A stretch of 64,000 nucleotides of DNA from Ketobacter sp963922875 (GTDB lineage Bacteria; Pseudomonadota; Gammaproteobacteria; Pseudomonadales; Ketobacteraceae): the NCBI GenBank assembly GCA_963922875.1, contig CAWUJH010000002.1, forward strand, positions 62,001 to 126,000, written 5' to 3'. The notes beneath the pieces are model-generated. The model did not search any database. It was not told the DNA's origin and was given only the letters and a program-made list of their open reading frames with translations. A program made the translations under genes and the position numbers. Position 1 is the first letter of the stretch. The number at the start of each line of letters is the position of its first letter. Positions 43,827 to 51,753 of this stretch are shown here, in pieces.

Positions 43827-44354
43827 ATGTTTGAGCACCCATTGCCCCAGTGTTTTAAGCCCGCCAAAAATGCCCGTCAAGAGGGCAGATTTGAGGGTTT
43901 TATGCCGCTAAAGGAATTACCGGCCTTGGCGCAGGATTGTGTTGATGATAACGGGCGAGTAACTGCAATGTTATCAATGCATATGAATGGGGTGGTTCCA
44001 ACTATGCACGGTGAAATTCAGGCACAAGTTCGACTGATTTGTCAACGTTGTCTTGAGCCTGTTGTGGTTGAATTGGCCGCTAAAACTTCTCTGGGTTTTG
44101 TCCAAACAGAGGAGCAAGCCGCTTTATTACCGTCGGACCTGGAACCCTTTTTATACGAAGAGGAAGAAATTCCCCTGAGTTCGGTGCTTGAGCAAGAGTT
44201 ATTACTGGCTTTGCCTATTGTGGCCTATCATGATCAGTGTTCGCATCAGTCATACGAACCGAATGAGCAGGAAGTCACCGCCGCAGAGCCCAAGCAAAAC
44301 CCATTTGCCGTGTTGGAACAACTCAAAGGCAAGGGTCAAAAATCTGATACCTAA
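43827..44354 (+). CDS. yceD: YceD, DUF177 ribosome-related protein
   Basis: 175 residues. YceD/DUF177 proteins accompany rpmF in most bacteria and are linked to 23S rRNA accumulation in plants and bacteria. Seen here are GRFEGFMPLKELPALAQ, QAQVRLICQRCLEPVVVELA (two cysteines), an acidic EPFLYEEEEIPLSSVLEQEL and ALPIVAYHDQC. The N-terminus from ATG 43827 fits the family, although no ribosome site precedes it and the promoter lies directly upstream. rpmF starts 24 bases after its stop. Confidence 0.9.
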   Translation: MFEHPLPQCFKPAKNARQEGRFEGFMPLKELPALAQDCVDDNGRVTAMLSMHMNGVVPTMHGEIQAQVRLICQRCLEPVVVELAAKTSLGFVQTEEQAALLPSDLEPFLYEEEEIPLSSVLEQELLLALPIVAYHDQCSHQSYEPNEQEVTAAEPKQNPFAVLEQLKGKGQKSDT

Positions 44355-44378
44355 AATAGTATTGGTCAGGAGAGAAAA

Positions 44379-44561
44379 ATGGCAGTTCAACAGAATCGTA
44401 AAACCCGTTCCAAGCGTGGTATGCGACGTTCTCACGATAGTTTGTCAGCATCAACTCTGTCGGAAGACGTGACAACCGGTGAAGTTCATCGCCGTCACCA
44501 CGTAACCCCGGATGGGTTTTATCGTGGTCGTCAGGTTATCGCCAGCAAAGACGACGAATAA
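44379..44561 (+). CDS. rpmF: 50S ribosomal protein L32
   Basis: 60 residues, highly basic, beginning MAVQQNRKTRSKRGMRRSHD, the universal L32 start. The zinc-type C-x-x-C pairs of some L32 proteins are absent (TGEVHRRHHVTPDGFYRG), as is usual in gammaproteobacteria. A good AGGAGAG precedes ATG 44379. It lies between yceD and plsX, the conserved order. Confidence 0.97.
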   Translation: MAVQQNRKTRSKRGMRRSHDSLSASTLSEDVTTGEVHRRHHVTPDGFYRGRQVIASKDDE

Positions 44562-44573
44562 ACCGAATTCCCG

Positions 44574-45584
44574 ATGGCAACCCTTGCGGTAGACGCAATG
44601 GGTGGGGATTTTGGTCCCCAGGTCACAGTACCCGCAACTCTCCAAGCTGTAGAAGCTTGTAAGGGATTGCGGGTTTTGTTGTTTGGTCAAAAAAAACTAA
44701 TCGAATCCTACTTGCCGAAAGGGTTGCCAGCGGAGTTGGGCGATCGTATTACTATTTTGCACTGCGAAACCATGGTGGCCAACGATGAGTCTCCAGCCAA
44801 GGCCGTACGATACAAGAAGCAATCCTCAATGGCTAAGATGCTTGAGGCGGTAAAAACGGGGGCTGCTGAGGGTTGTGTTAGTGCCGGTAATACGGGAGCA
44901 TTAATGGCGTTGGGCAAGCATACCTTGGGTATGTCAGACTCAATGGAGCGGCCGGCGATTATATCCTCATTGCCGCGAGCCGATGGTGGGCGAACCTTAA
45001 TGTTGGATTTAGGGGCGAACATTGGTTGTGACTCCGAGCTTCTATATCAGTTTGCGCTTATGGGGTGTGCCGTGGCTCGTTGCCTGGATGAGTCTGGTGC
45101 CCGTCCACGTGTGGCGTTACTGAACGTTGGTTCTGAAGCCAGCAAAGGCAATGATCAGGTGAAAGCCGCCAACGAGCTTTTATTGGCGGATCCAGAGATT
45201 GAATATGTAGGATACATTGAAGGATCTGACTTATTCAGCGGAGCGGCTGAAGTGGTGGTTTGTGACGGTTTTGTGGGTAATGTAGCCCTAAAAACCATGG
45301 AAGGACTAGCACGTTATATCATCGCTCAGGTTGGGCAGCAATTTGTTCACACCTGGTGGCAGCGATTGGCTAAGTGGCTCTTGTGGTTGTTTTGGCAGCC
45401 GATAGAGCGAACCATTAATCCTGCAGCATATAGTGGTGCTGTTCTTGTGGGTCTACAAGGTTTAACCGTTAAGACTCATGGTGGTTCCAGTATTGAAGAG
45501 TTCGCCAGAGCCCTGGTGTTAGCCGTTGAATATGTGGACAAAAACTTTGTCGCTCGAGTAGAAAGTGAGTTGCAAGGACATTAG
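44574..45584 (+). CDS. plsX: Phosphate acyltransferase PlsX
   Basis: Makes acyl-phosphate from acyl-ACP and phosphate, the donor for PlsY in phospholipid synthesis. 336 residues. LAVDAMGGDFGPQVTVPA, CVSAGNTGALMALGKHTLG, LPRADGGRTLMLDLGANIGC and ALLNVGSEASKGND are PlsX signatures. A hydrophobic WLLWLFWQPIERTINPAAY near residue 270 is the membrane-contacting region. It begins 12 bases after rpmF with little ribosome site, so coupling to rpmF is likely. No fabH follows. Confidence 0.96.
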   Translation: MATLAVDAMGGDFGPQVTVPATLQAVEACKGLRVLLFGQKKLIESYLPKGLPAELGDRITILHCETMVANDESPAKAVRYKKQSSMAKMLEAVKTGAAEGCVSAGNTGALMALGKHTLGMSDSMERPAIISSLPRADGGRTLMLDLGANIGCDSELLYQFALMGCAVARCLDESGARPRVALLNVGSEASKGNDQVKAANELLLADPEIEYVGYIEGSDLFSGAAEVVVCDGFVGNVALKTMEGLARYIIAQVGQQFVHTWWQRLAKWLLWLFWQPIERTINPAAYSGAVLVGLQGLTVKTHGGSSIEEFARALVLAVEYVDKNFVARVESELQGH

Positions 45585-45642
45585 GGCTCAAGTTTTGTTA
45601 CTTTTAAGATTTACTGGTGTTCACTGTTTTTATGAGGTGGGT

Positions 45643-45655
45643 GGTATAGTATACC
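45643..45655. promoter_or_regulatory. Small palindrome upstream of fabD
   Basis: GGTATA-G-TATACC is a perfect 13-base palindrome 57 bases before the fabD start, in a 127-base gap after plsX. It includes a TATAGT that could be a -10 box, with only a poor -35 (TTCACT) upstream. It may be a promoter or operator for fabD; direct evidence is lacking. Confidence 0.3.
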
Positions 45656-45711
45656 CCCTTACAGATTGCTGCTTAGTTTGCAGTAAAAGCTTAGAAACGA
45701 GTTAGGATAGT

Positions 45712-46650
45712 ATGGAACAATGTGTCGCATTCGTTTATCCAGGGCAGGGTTCGCAAACAGTGGGTATGCTGGCTGAATTAAATCAGCGGTTTGCGTTGGT
45801 CAAGGAAACCTTTGATGAAGCGTCAGAGGTTTTTGGTCGAGACTTGTGGAGTTTGGTGCAAACCGGCACAAAAGCCGAATTAGCTCAGACTGAAATTACC
45901 CAACCTATCATGTTTGTCGCTGGGGTCGCTGTGTGGCGTGCCTGGCAGTCTGTGTCCAATTTACAGCCTCGTTTAATGGCGGGTCACAGCTTGGGTGAAT
46001 TCACCGCCTATACCTGTGCGGGATCGATTTCTTTAGCACAGGGTGTCACTTTAGTGAAGCGCAGAAGTGAACTAATGCGCGATGCGTGCCCTAGTGGGCA
46101 TGGAAAAATGGCAGCAATACTGGGGCTTTGCGATGAAAAAGTTTTAGAAATTTGTCAGCAAGCACAGCAGGATCAAGTGGTTCAGGCCGTTAACTTTAAT
46201 GCCCCAGGTCAAGTGGTCATAGCCGGTCACAGTGAAGCGGTAGATAAGGCGTGTACCTTTGCCAAACAGGAGCGAGGCAAAGCTATGATTCTACCGGTAA
46301 GCGTTCCCTGTCATTCTGATTTGATGAGACCTGCCAGTGATCAGTTAGCTGAGCAAGTATTTAATACTTTAGTTAAGCCTCCGTGCATTCCAGTAATTAA
46401 TAATTTAGACGCAAATTCAGAGTCAGAGCCTGTGGTCATTCGAGAAAAATTAATTCATCAGCTCTATAGTCCTGTGCAGTGGGTGGCAACCATAAAGACC
46501 ATGATGGCCCAGGACATCAATCTTATTTTAGAATGTGGGCCTGGCAAGGTTCTAAGTGGGATGATTAAGAGGATTAATCCAAATTTACCCACGATTTCAC
46601 TGCAAGATTCCGCAGGCCTGGATCAGGCTTTAGAGCTGCTATCAAAATAA
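45712..46650 (+). CDS. fabD: Malonyl-CoA:ACP transacylase
   Basis: Loads malonyl groups onto ACP for fatty-acid elongation. 312 residues. FVYPGQGSQTVGMLAEL at the N-terminus, the nucleophile elbow MAGHSLGEFTAYTCAG with Ser93, ARG-like and catalytic His region PVSVPCHSDLMRPA, and ECGPGKVLSGMIKRI are all present. AGGA lies five bases before ATG 45712. It follows plsX directly, without fabH between, as I remember for Pseudomonas. Confidence 0.97.
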   Translation: MEQCVAFVYPGQGSQTVGMLAELNQRFALVKETFDEASEVFGRDLWSLVQTGTKAELAQTEITQPIMFVAGVAVWRAWQSVSNLQPRLMAGHSLGEFTAYTCAGSISLAQGVTLVKRRSELMRDACPSGHGKMAAILGLCDEKVLEICQQAQQDQVVQAVNFNAPGQVVIAGHSEAVDKACTFAKQERGKAMILPVSVPCHSDLMRPASDQLAEQVFNTLVKPPCIPVINNLDANSESEPVVIREKLIHQLYSPVQWVATIKTMMAQDINLILECGPGKVLSGMIKRINPNLPTISLQDSAGLDQALELLSK

Positions 46651-46680
46651 TAAGAAGTAATAGCATTTAGGGAGAATACT

Positions 46681-47421
46681 ATGTCTACAACCGATAGGGT
46701 GGCACTGATTACTGGTGCAAGTCGGGGTATTGGTAAAGCGATTGCCATGACGCTTGCACAGCAAGGTTACGTCACCATAGGCACTGCCACTAGTGAGGCT
46801 GGAGCCTCAGCAATCTCAGATTATTTGGCAAGCGTTGGTAATAAAGGTCGCGGCTTCTGTTTGGATGTTGCCGATGCGGACAATGTTCAGAATGTATTAG
46901 GCCAGATAAAAGAAACATTTGGTGCTCCGTTAATATTGGTTAATAATGCCGGGATTACCCGCGATAATTTAATGTTGCGAATGAAGGAGGATGAGTGGGA
47001 CCAGGTTATTGATACTAATCTCTCCTCAATTTTCCGTCTGACGAAGCAATGTTTACGTGATATGACCAAAAATCGCTGGGGTCGAATAATCAATATTTCA
47101 TCGGTAGTTGGAACCTCAGGGAATGCTGGGCAGGTGAATTACAGTGCGGCGAAAGCAGGGCTGGAAGGTTTTTCTCGTTCCCTAGCCAAAGAAGTGGGTT
47201 CGCGGGGCATTACGGTCAATGCCGTAGCACCGGGATTCATCGATACTGACATGACTAAGGATTTGCCCGAAGCCCACAAAGAGGCGATGTTGTCTCAAAT
47301 TCCAGCAGGGCGTTTAGGGCAGCCAGAAGAAGTGGCTTCTGTGGTGGCGTTTTTGGCCTCAGACAGTGCAGCCTATGTGACAGGAGCGACAATTCCTGTT
47401 AATGGTGGAATGTATATGTGA
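46681..47421 (+). CDS. fabG: 3-oxoacyl-ACP reductase
   Basis: NADPH-dependent short-chain dehydrogenase, 246 residues, first reduction of each elongation cycle. ALITGASRGIGKAIAMTLA is the NADPH loop. The catalytic tetrad is visible as N (LVNNAGITRDNLMLRM), S (INISSVVGTSGNAGQ), Y-x-x-x-K (VNYSAAKAGLEGF). The C-terminus ASDSAAYVTGATIPVNGGMY is standard FabG. A weak hairpin with a short T-run spans its stop codon. Confidence 0.97.
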   Translation: MSTTDRVALITGASRGIGKAIAMTLAQQGYVTIGTATSEAGASAISDYLASVGNKGRGFCLDVADADNVQNVLGQIKETFGAPLILVNNAGITRDNLMLRMKEDEWDQVIDTNLSSIFRLTKQCLRDMTKNRWGRIINISSVVGTSGNAGQVNYSAAKAGLEGFSRSLAKEVGSRGITVNAVAPGFIDTDMTKDLPEAHKEAMLSQIPAGRLGQPEEVASVVAFLASDSAAYVTGATIPVNGGMYM

Positions 47422-47440
47422 TATAGTTATCACACTCTTT
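47418..47440 (+). terminator. Weak attenuator-like hairpin at the fabG stop
   Basis: GTGATA at 47418-47423 pairs with TATCAC at 47428-47433 (loop TAGT), followed by ACTCTTTTT. The six-base-pair stem is AU-rich, so any termination would be partial. This could set the fabG to acpP transcript ratio. Confidence 0.35.
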
Positions 47441-47531
47441 TTAGTGGCATCTGGAATGGATAACGGAGCGTAGCAAGTCTGGGAAGGCTAGTAAAACTTG
47501 TTCAGATGTCATGAACCTCATAAACTAAAAA

Positions 47532-47556
47532 GCCCCAAACAATCCTCTGGGGGGGC
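47532..47556 (+). promoter_or_regulatory. G-rich hairpin in the acpP leader
   Basis: GCCCC at 47532-47536 can pair with GGGGC at 47552-47556, just before the acpP ribosome site AGGAGAAG. The 3' arm is part of a run of seven G. It could influence translation of this very highly expressed gene. Confidence 0.35.
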
Positions 47557-47578
47557 ATACACAGGAGAAGATAGTCAG

Positions 47579-47815
47579 ATGAGTAGCAATATAGAAGAGC
47601 GAGTCAAGAAAATTGTTGCTGAACAACTTGGCGTAAAATTAGAAGAAGTCACCAATGATGCTTCATTTGTCGAGGATTTAGGGGCCGACTCACTGGATAC
47701 CGTGGAGTTGGTGATGGCTTTAGAAGAAGAATTTGAGACAGAAATTCCAGATGAAGAAGCTGAGAAGATTACTAAAGTTCAAGAGGCAATCGATTACGTT
47801 CAAGCTCATCTGTAA
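47579..47815 (+). CDS. acpP: Acyl carrier protein
   Basis: 78 residues, strongly acidic four-helix carrier. The phosphopantetheine site is D-L-G-A-D-S-L-D-T with Ser38. MSSNIEERVKKIVAEQLGVK and FETEIPDEEAEKITKVQEAI are almost identical to the E. coli protein. ATG 47579 is used because AGGAGAAG precedes it and the family starts there; an open frame continues upstream without meaning. A strong terminator follows. Confidence 0.98.
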   Translation: MSSNIEERVKKIVAEQLGVKLEEVTNDASFVEDLGADSLDTVELVMALEEEFETEIPDEEAEKITKVQEAIDYVQAHL

Positions 47816-47830
47816 TTAATGTTTCAGAAT

Positions 47831-47865
47831 AAAAAAAACCGCTGGTTGCTCAGCGGTTTTTTTTT
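47831..47865 (+). terminator. Strong terminator after acpP
   Basis: CCGCTG and CAGCGG form the core of a hairpin with the GTTGCT loop. The flanks are A8 upstream and T9 downstream, which extend the stem and make it work in both directions. It lies 15 bases after the acpP stop. Confidence 0.9.
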
Positions 47866-47977
47866 ATTTAACTTTCGTTATATCAACAAGTTAATGCGCT
47901 CAAATATAGGCTAAAATAAAACTTTCTGGCGCCTGATTCCGCGCCACAGACTATTTGGGTGCATGGGAGGTTAGATA

Positions 47978-49213
47978 GTGGGTCGTCGAGTTGTGGTAAC
48001 CGGGCTAGGCGCGGTTACTCCATTAGGGAGCAATGTCAGGGAATCTTGGGACGGTATTTTAGCCGGAAAAAGCGGTATAACTCCCATAGAAAGCTATGAC
48101 GTTACCAAGTATGCCACCCGTTTTGCTGGGCAGATTAAGGGCTTTGACGTCAGTCAATATATGGCGCCCAAAGAAGCCCGCAAAGTGGATCTTTTTATTC
48201 AATATGGTGTGGTAGCTGGAGGGCAAGCTATTGCCGATAGCGGCATAGAGATATCCGATTCAAATAGAAAGCGCATCGGAGTTGCTGTTGGTTCTGGAAT
48301 TGGTGGTATTGGCACTATAGAGCGGAACAAGGAAATTCTTCTTCAGGGTGGACCGCGTAAAGTCAGCCCCTTTCTGGTGCCAGGTTCAATTATCAATATG
48401 ATTTCGGGCAATTTATCCATTAAGTATGGTTTGCAGGGGCCGAATTGGGCCATCACAACAGCCTGTACCACGTCTACCCATTGCATTGGCTATGCAGCCC
48501 GAATGATAAAATACGGTGATGTCGACGTGATGGTGGCTGGCGGCGCTGAGTGTGGTTCTTCTCCGCTCGGTTTAGCTGGATTTGTCGCGTCCAGAGCACT
48601 CTCTACCCGTAACGATGAACCTGAGAGAGCCAGTCGTCCCTGGGATAAAGATCGGGATGGTTTTGTTCTGGCCGACGGTGCGGGCGTTTTGATACTGGAA
48701 GAATTTGAACATGCGAAGCAGCGAGGGGCCAAGATCTACGGCGAGCTGATAGGATTTGGTGCCAGTAGCGATGCCTATCATATTACGGCGCCACCAGAGA
48801 GCGGTGAAGGTGCAGCAGACGCCATGCGAAACGCTCTTGAGGATAGTCAAATAGATGCCAGCCGGGTGGACTATATTAATGCCCATGGAACCTCGACTTT
48901 GGCGGGTGATCTGGCCGAAGTTAATGCGATTAAAACAGTGTTTGGCCAGCATGCCACTGAACTATCTGTTAGTTCTACCAAATCAATGGTGGGACACTTA
49001 CTGGGTGCTGCTGGTGGCGTTGAAGCCGTTTTTACCTTGCTGGCAATGCGTGACCAAGTGGCTCCGCCCACCATCAATCTCGATAATCCTGCTCCTGGCT
49101 GTGATCTGGATTTTGTCCCGCATACTGCTAAATCCAAGTTGATTGACATTGCTGTTTCCAACTCTTTTGGTTTCGGAGGAACAAACGGCACTTTGGTTTT
49201 CAAGCGTGTCTAA
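47978..49213 (+). CDS. fabF: 3-oxoacyl-ACP synthase II
   Basis: Condenses malonyl-ACP with acyl-ACP. 411 residues. The catalytic Cys163 is in ITTACTTSTHCIGYAARMIK, the two histidines in INAHGTSTLAGD and STKSMVGHLLGAAGGVEAVF, with SNSFGFGGTNGTLVFKR at the C-terminus. GTG start with GGGAGG eight bases upstream. pabC begins inside its last codons. The order acpP-fabF-pabC is conserved. Confidence 0.97.
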   Translation: MGRRVVVTGLGAVTPLGSNVRESWDGILAGKSGITPIESYDVTKYATRFAGQIKGFDVSQYMAPKEARKVDLFIQYGVVAGGQAIADSGIEISDSNRKRIGVAVGSGIGGIGTIERNKEILLQGGPRKVSPFLVPGSIINMISGNLSIKYGLQGPNWAITTACTTSTHCIGYAARMIKYGDVDVMVAGGAECGSSPLGLAGFVASRALSTRNDEPERASRPWDKDRDGFVLADGAGVLILEEFEHAKQRGAKIYGELIGFGASSDAYHITAPPESGEGAADAMRNALEDSQIDASRVDYINAHGTSTLAGDLAEVNAIKTVFGQHATELSVSSTKSMVGHLLGAAGGVEAVFTLLAMRDQVAPPTINLDNPAPGCDLDFVPHTAKSKLIDIAVSNSFGFGGTNGTLVFKRV

Positions 49214-50045
49214 TACGCCGTCAACCACTTTTGCGCCGTGGATAAATGGCGATGCTGATGTCTCTTTGAGTCCGCGCGATCGGGGGCTGGCATTTGGTGA
49301 TGGCGTTTTTGAAACTGTGCGCGTAACGGAAGCCGGGCCGGTTCTGTTCGACTACCATTGGCAGCGAATAATGCATGGGCTTGAACGGTTGGGGATCGTC
49401 CTGAACGCTGGGTTACTACGCCATGAATTAACGACCTATCCGGGCTTTACCCATCCGGGTGTTATTAAAATTATTGTGACTCGCGGTGAGGGAGTGGGTG
49501 GTTATCAGGTTCCCAAAGACTCAGAACCCACTCGTATTATCAGTCATTCACCAGCGCCGGAATATCCAGTGCAATTCTCCCATGAAGGCGTGGCAGTTTA
49601 CCCCTGCAAAACTCAACTTGGTATTAATGCTCATCTTGCGGGTATCAAACACCTCAATAGGCTAGAGCAGGTACTGGCCCGTAACGAATGGAAAGAAACT
49701 CAATACCAGGAAGGTTTGTTGTGTGATCAATTGGGTAACCCGGTGGAAGCAACGGCCCGCAACATTTTTATCATAAAAGATAAAAAAGTACTTACGCCAC
49801 AACTGGATCACTGTGGCGTTAAGGGTTGTATGCGGCGCTGGTTATTGGAAACGTTTTGTGAGCAGGGTTTTGATGCATTGGAAACCAGTTTTACCATGGC
49901 TCAGTTAATACAATGTGATGAGTGGTTTCTCTGTAATAGTGTGGCGGGCATCTGGCCGGTACGTCAGTTTCAAGAACATAGCTGGACTGTCGGTGAAGTG
50001 ACGCACTGGGCTTTGAGTCAGGTTCGAGAACATTGGTTACTATGA
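49206..50045 (+). CDS. pabC: 4-amino-4-deoxychorismate lyase
   Basis: A PLP enzyme (class IV aminotransferase fold) that releases pyruvate from aminodeoxychorismate to give 4-aminobenzoate for folate. From GTG 49206 it is 279 residues. Seen are LSPRDRGLAFGDGVFETVRV, IKIIVTRGEGVGGY and the PLP-lysine region LAGIKHLNRLEQVLARNEW, then VEATARNIFIIKDKKVLTP. The start overlaps fabF by 8 bases; no good ribosome site is visible, so coupling is likely. Its stop overlaps the mltG start (ATGA). Confidence 0.94.
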   Translation: MSNTPSTTFAPWINGDADVSLSPRDRGLAFGDGVFETVRVTEAGPVLFDYHWQRIMHGLERLGIVLNAGLLRHELTTYPGFTHPGVIKIIVTRGEGVGGYQVPKDSEPTRIISHSPAPEYPVQFSHEGVAVYPCKTQLGINAHLAGIKHLNRLEQVLARNEWKETQYQEGLLCDQLGNPVEATARNIFIIKDKKVLTPQLDHCGVKGCMRRWLLETFCEQGFDALETSFTMAQLIQCDEWFLCNSVAGIWPVRQFQEHSWTVGEVTHWALSQVREHWLL

Positions 50046-51124
50046 AAAAGTTCATGGTTGGTTGTCTTGTTATTTTTTTATTGGCTATCGGTGGGTTGAT
50101 AGGAGCCAGCTACAGCCTGCAACAATGGGCCCAAATCCCCATGCAATTAAACGTGGAAACTCGTTTCGATATTTCCCGTGGAACCACGCTCTATAGCTTG
50201 GCCAAAGACCTCGAATCCAAGGGTTGGATAGCGGATGCCCGTTGGTTGCGCTGGTATGCGCGGATTAGCGATCAAGGTCACTTGATACAGGCGGGGGAAT
50301 ACCTGCTCATGCCCGGTTTAAGTCCGCAAGGATTGATCGAGAAGATTCAAACAGGTGATGTTTTGCAGCATACGGTAACTTTGGTCAATGGCCATACTTT
50401 CGAACAGTTCAAGCAAGTGTTGTATGCTAACCTTGAGCTTAAAAAAATTACCGAGCAATGGAGTGACGAAGAATTGTTGTCGCGACTGGGTGCACCTTAC
50501 TCCCATCCCGAGGGTCTGTTTTATCCTGATACCTATCAATTCAAGAAAGGAGATTCGGATTTTGATATTTTACAAAGAGCCTATAACCGAATGACTGAAC
50601 TATTGGCTCTGGCGTGGCAACAAAAGGCTCCGGACTTGCCTTATAAAAACGCCTATGAAGCCTTGATTATGGCCTCGATTGTGGAGAAAGAAACCGCTGT
50701 TCCCAGTGAGCGCACAGAAATCGCCGGTGTGTTCGTTAATCGATTAAACAGGAAGATGCGTTTGCAAACAGACCCCACGGTTATTTATGGTATCGGCCAA
50801 GCTTATCAGGGCAATATCACTCGCAAGCATTTAAAAGAAATGACGCCCTACAATACCTATCGCATTAGCGGATTGCCACCCACACCAATAGCGAATCCTG
50901 CGTTGCCGGCCATCGAAGCTGCGCTTCACCCTGCTCAAACTGAGGCGTTATATTTTGTCGCCAAAGGAGATGGCAGCCATTATTTTTCCACCACTCTAAA
51001 GCAGCACACAGAAGCGGTAAAACGCTATCAGTGGCAGCGCCGTAAAGACTACCGGTCAACCCCTGCTCAGGCAATCCCGTCAGCCTCTGATCCAAAAATC
51101 AATGCAACCGGAGAATCACCATGA
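50042..51124 (+). CDS. mltG: Endolytic murein transglycosylase
   Basis: Cleaves nascent peptidoglycan glycan strands and helps set their length. 360 residues from ATG 50042, with an N-terminal transmembrane helix (MVGCLVIFLLAIGGLIGASY), a LysM-like region (ISRGTTLYSLAKDLESKGWI) and the YceG catalytic domain. The catalytic Glu is in MASIVEKETAVPSERTEIAG (Glu near residue 215), followed by VFVNRLNRKMRLQTDPTVIY and ISGLPPTPIANPALPAIEAA. A Pro/Ser-rich tail of 25 residues ends it. Overlaps pabC and tmk by 4 bases each. Confidence 0.96.
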   Translation: MKKFMVGCLVIFLLAIGGLIGASYSLQQWAQIPMQLNVETRFDISRGTTLYSLAKDLESKGWIADARWLRWYARISDQGHLIQAGEYLLMPGLSPQGLIEKIQTGDVLQHTVTLVNGHTFEQFKQVLYANLELKKITEQWSDEELLSRLGAPYSHPEGLFYPDTYQFKKGDSDFDILQRAYNRMTELLALAWQQKAPDLPYKNAYEALIMASIVEKETAVPSERTEIAGVFVNRLNRKMRLQTDPTVIYGIGQAYQGNITRKHLKEMTPYNTYRISGLPPTPIANPALPAIEAALHPAQTEALYFVAKGDGSHYFSTTLKQHTEAVKRYQWQRRKDYRSTPAQAIPSASDPKINATGESP

Positions 51125-51753
51125 CCGGCCAGTTTATAACCCTCGAAGGCAGTGAAGGCGCGGGTAAGACCACGAACCTTGAGGTGATTAAGGCGTGGTT
51201 GAGCCGTCACCAAATAAATCATATTGTGACACGGGAGCCAGGGGGTACAGAGCTAGGCGAACAGTTACGAGAGTTACTGTTACAACCCCGCGATCACAAA
51301 ATGGATGAAATGGCAGAATTACTCATGGTATTTGCTGCCCGAGCACAACATTTGCGCCAATGTATTGAGCCTGCGTTAGCGGCCGGCCAATGGGTGTTGT
51401 GTGATCGTTTTACTGACGCTACCTATGCCTATCAAGGCGGAGGTCGGCAAATGGATTGGCAGTTGATTTCCGTGTTGGAAAACCTGGTACAAAAAGGCCT
51501 CCGCCCTGATGCGGTGTTGTTGCTGGATCTACCAGTGGAGCAGGGTTTGAGGAGAGCCTCAAAGCGAGGTGAACTCGATCGTTTTGAGCAGGAAGACTTG
51601 GCATTTTTCAACCGGGTGCGGCAAGCTTATTTGCGCCGTGCGGCAGACCAGGCAAATTACTACGTGATAAATGCAGGCCTGGAGCAACTGGCGGTAAAAC
51701 AACAGGTGGAAGATGTCTTGAATAGTCTATTGCCTGAGCACGCAAAGTCATGA
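51121..51753 (+). CDS. tmk: Thymidylate kinase
   Basis: Phosphorylates dTMP to dTDP. 210 residues. The P-loop is LEGSEGAGKTTNLEVI, the DR-x motif VLCDRFTDATYAYQGGGR, and the LID region RRASKRGELDRFEQED; the basic residue arrangement is the bacterial type II class. It overlaps mltG and holB by ATGA, so mltG, tmk and holB form a translational chain. Confidence 0.97.
   Translation: MTGQFITLEGSEGAGKTTNLEVIKAWLSRHQINHIVTREPGGTELGEQLRELLLQPRDHKMDEMAELLMVFAARAQHLRQCIEPALAAGQWVLCDRFTDATYAYQGGGRQMDWQLISVLENLVQKGLRPDAVLLLDLPVEQGLRRASKRGELDRFEQEDLAFFNRVRQAYLRRAADQANYYVINAGLEQLAVKQQVEDVLNSLLPEHAKS

Noticed and set aside
47498..47578. N-terminal extension of acyl carrier protein (upstream in-frame start)
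   Set aside because: The ribosome site AGGAGAAG and the family N-terminus both point to ATG 47579; the upstream stretch includes the leader hairpin.
49143..49205. Longer pabC start inside fabF
   Set aside because: The extra residues have no counterpart in PabC; GTG 49206 gives the normal length.
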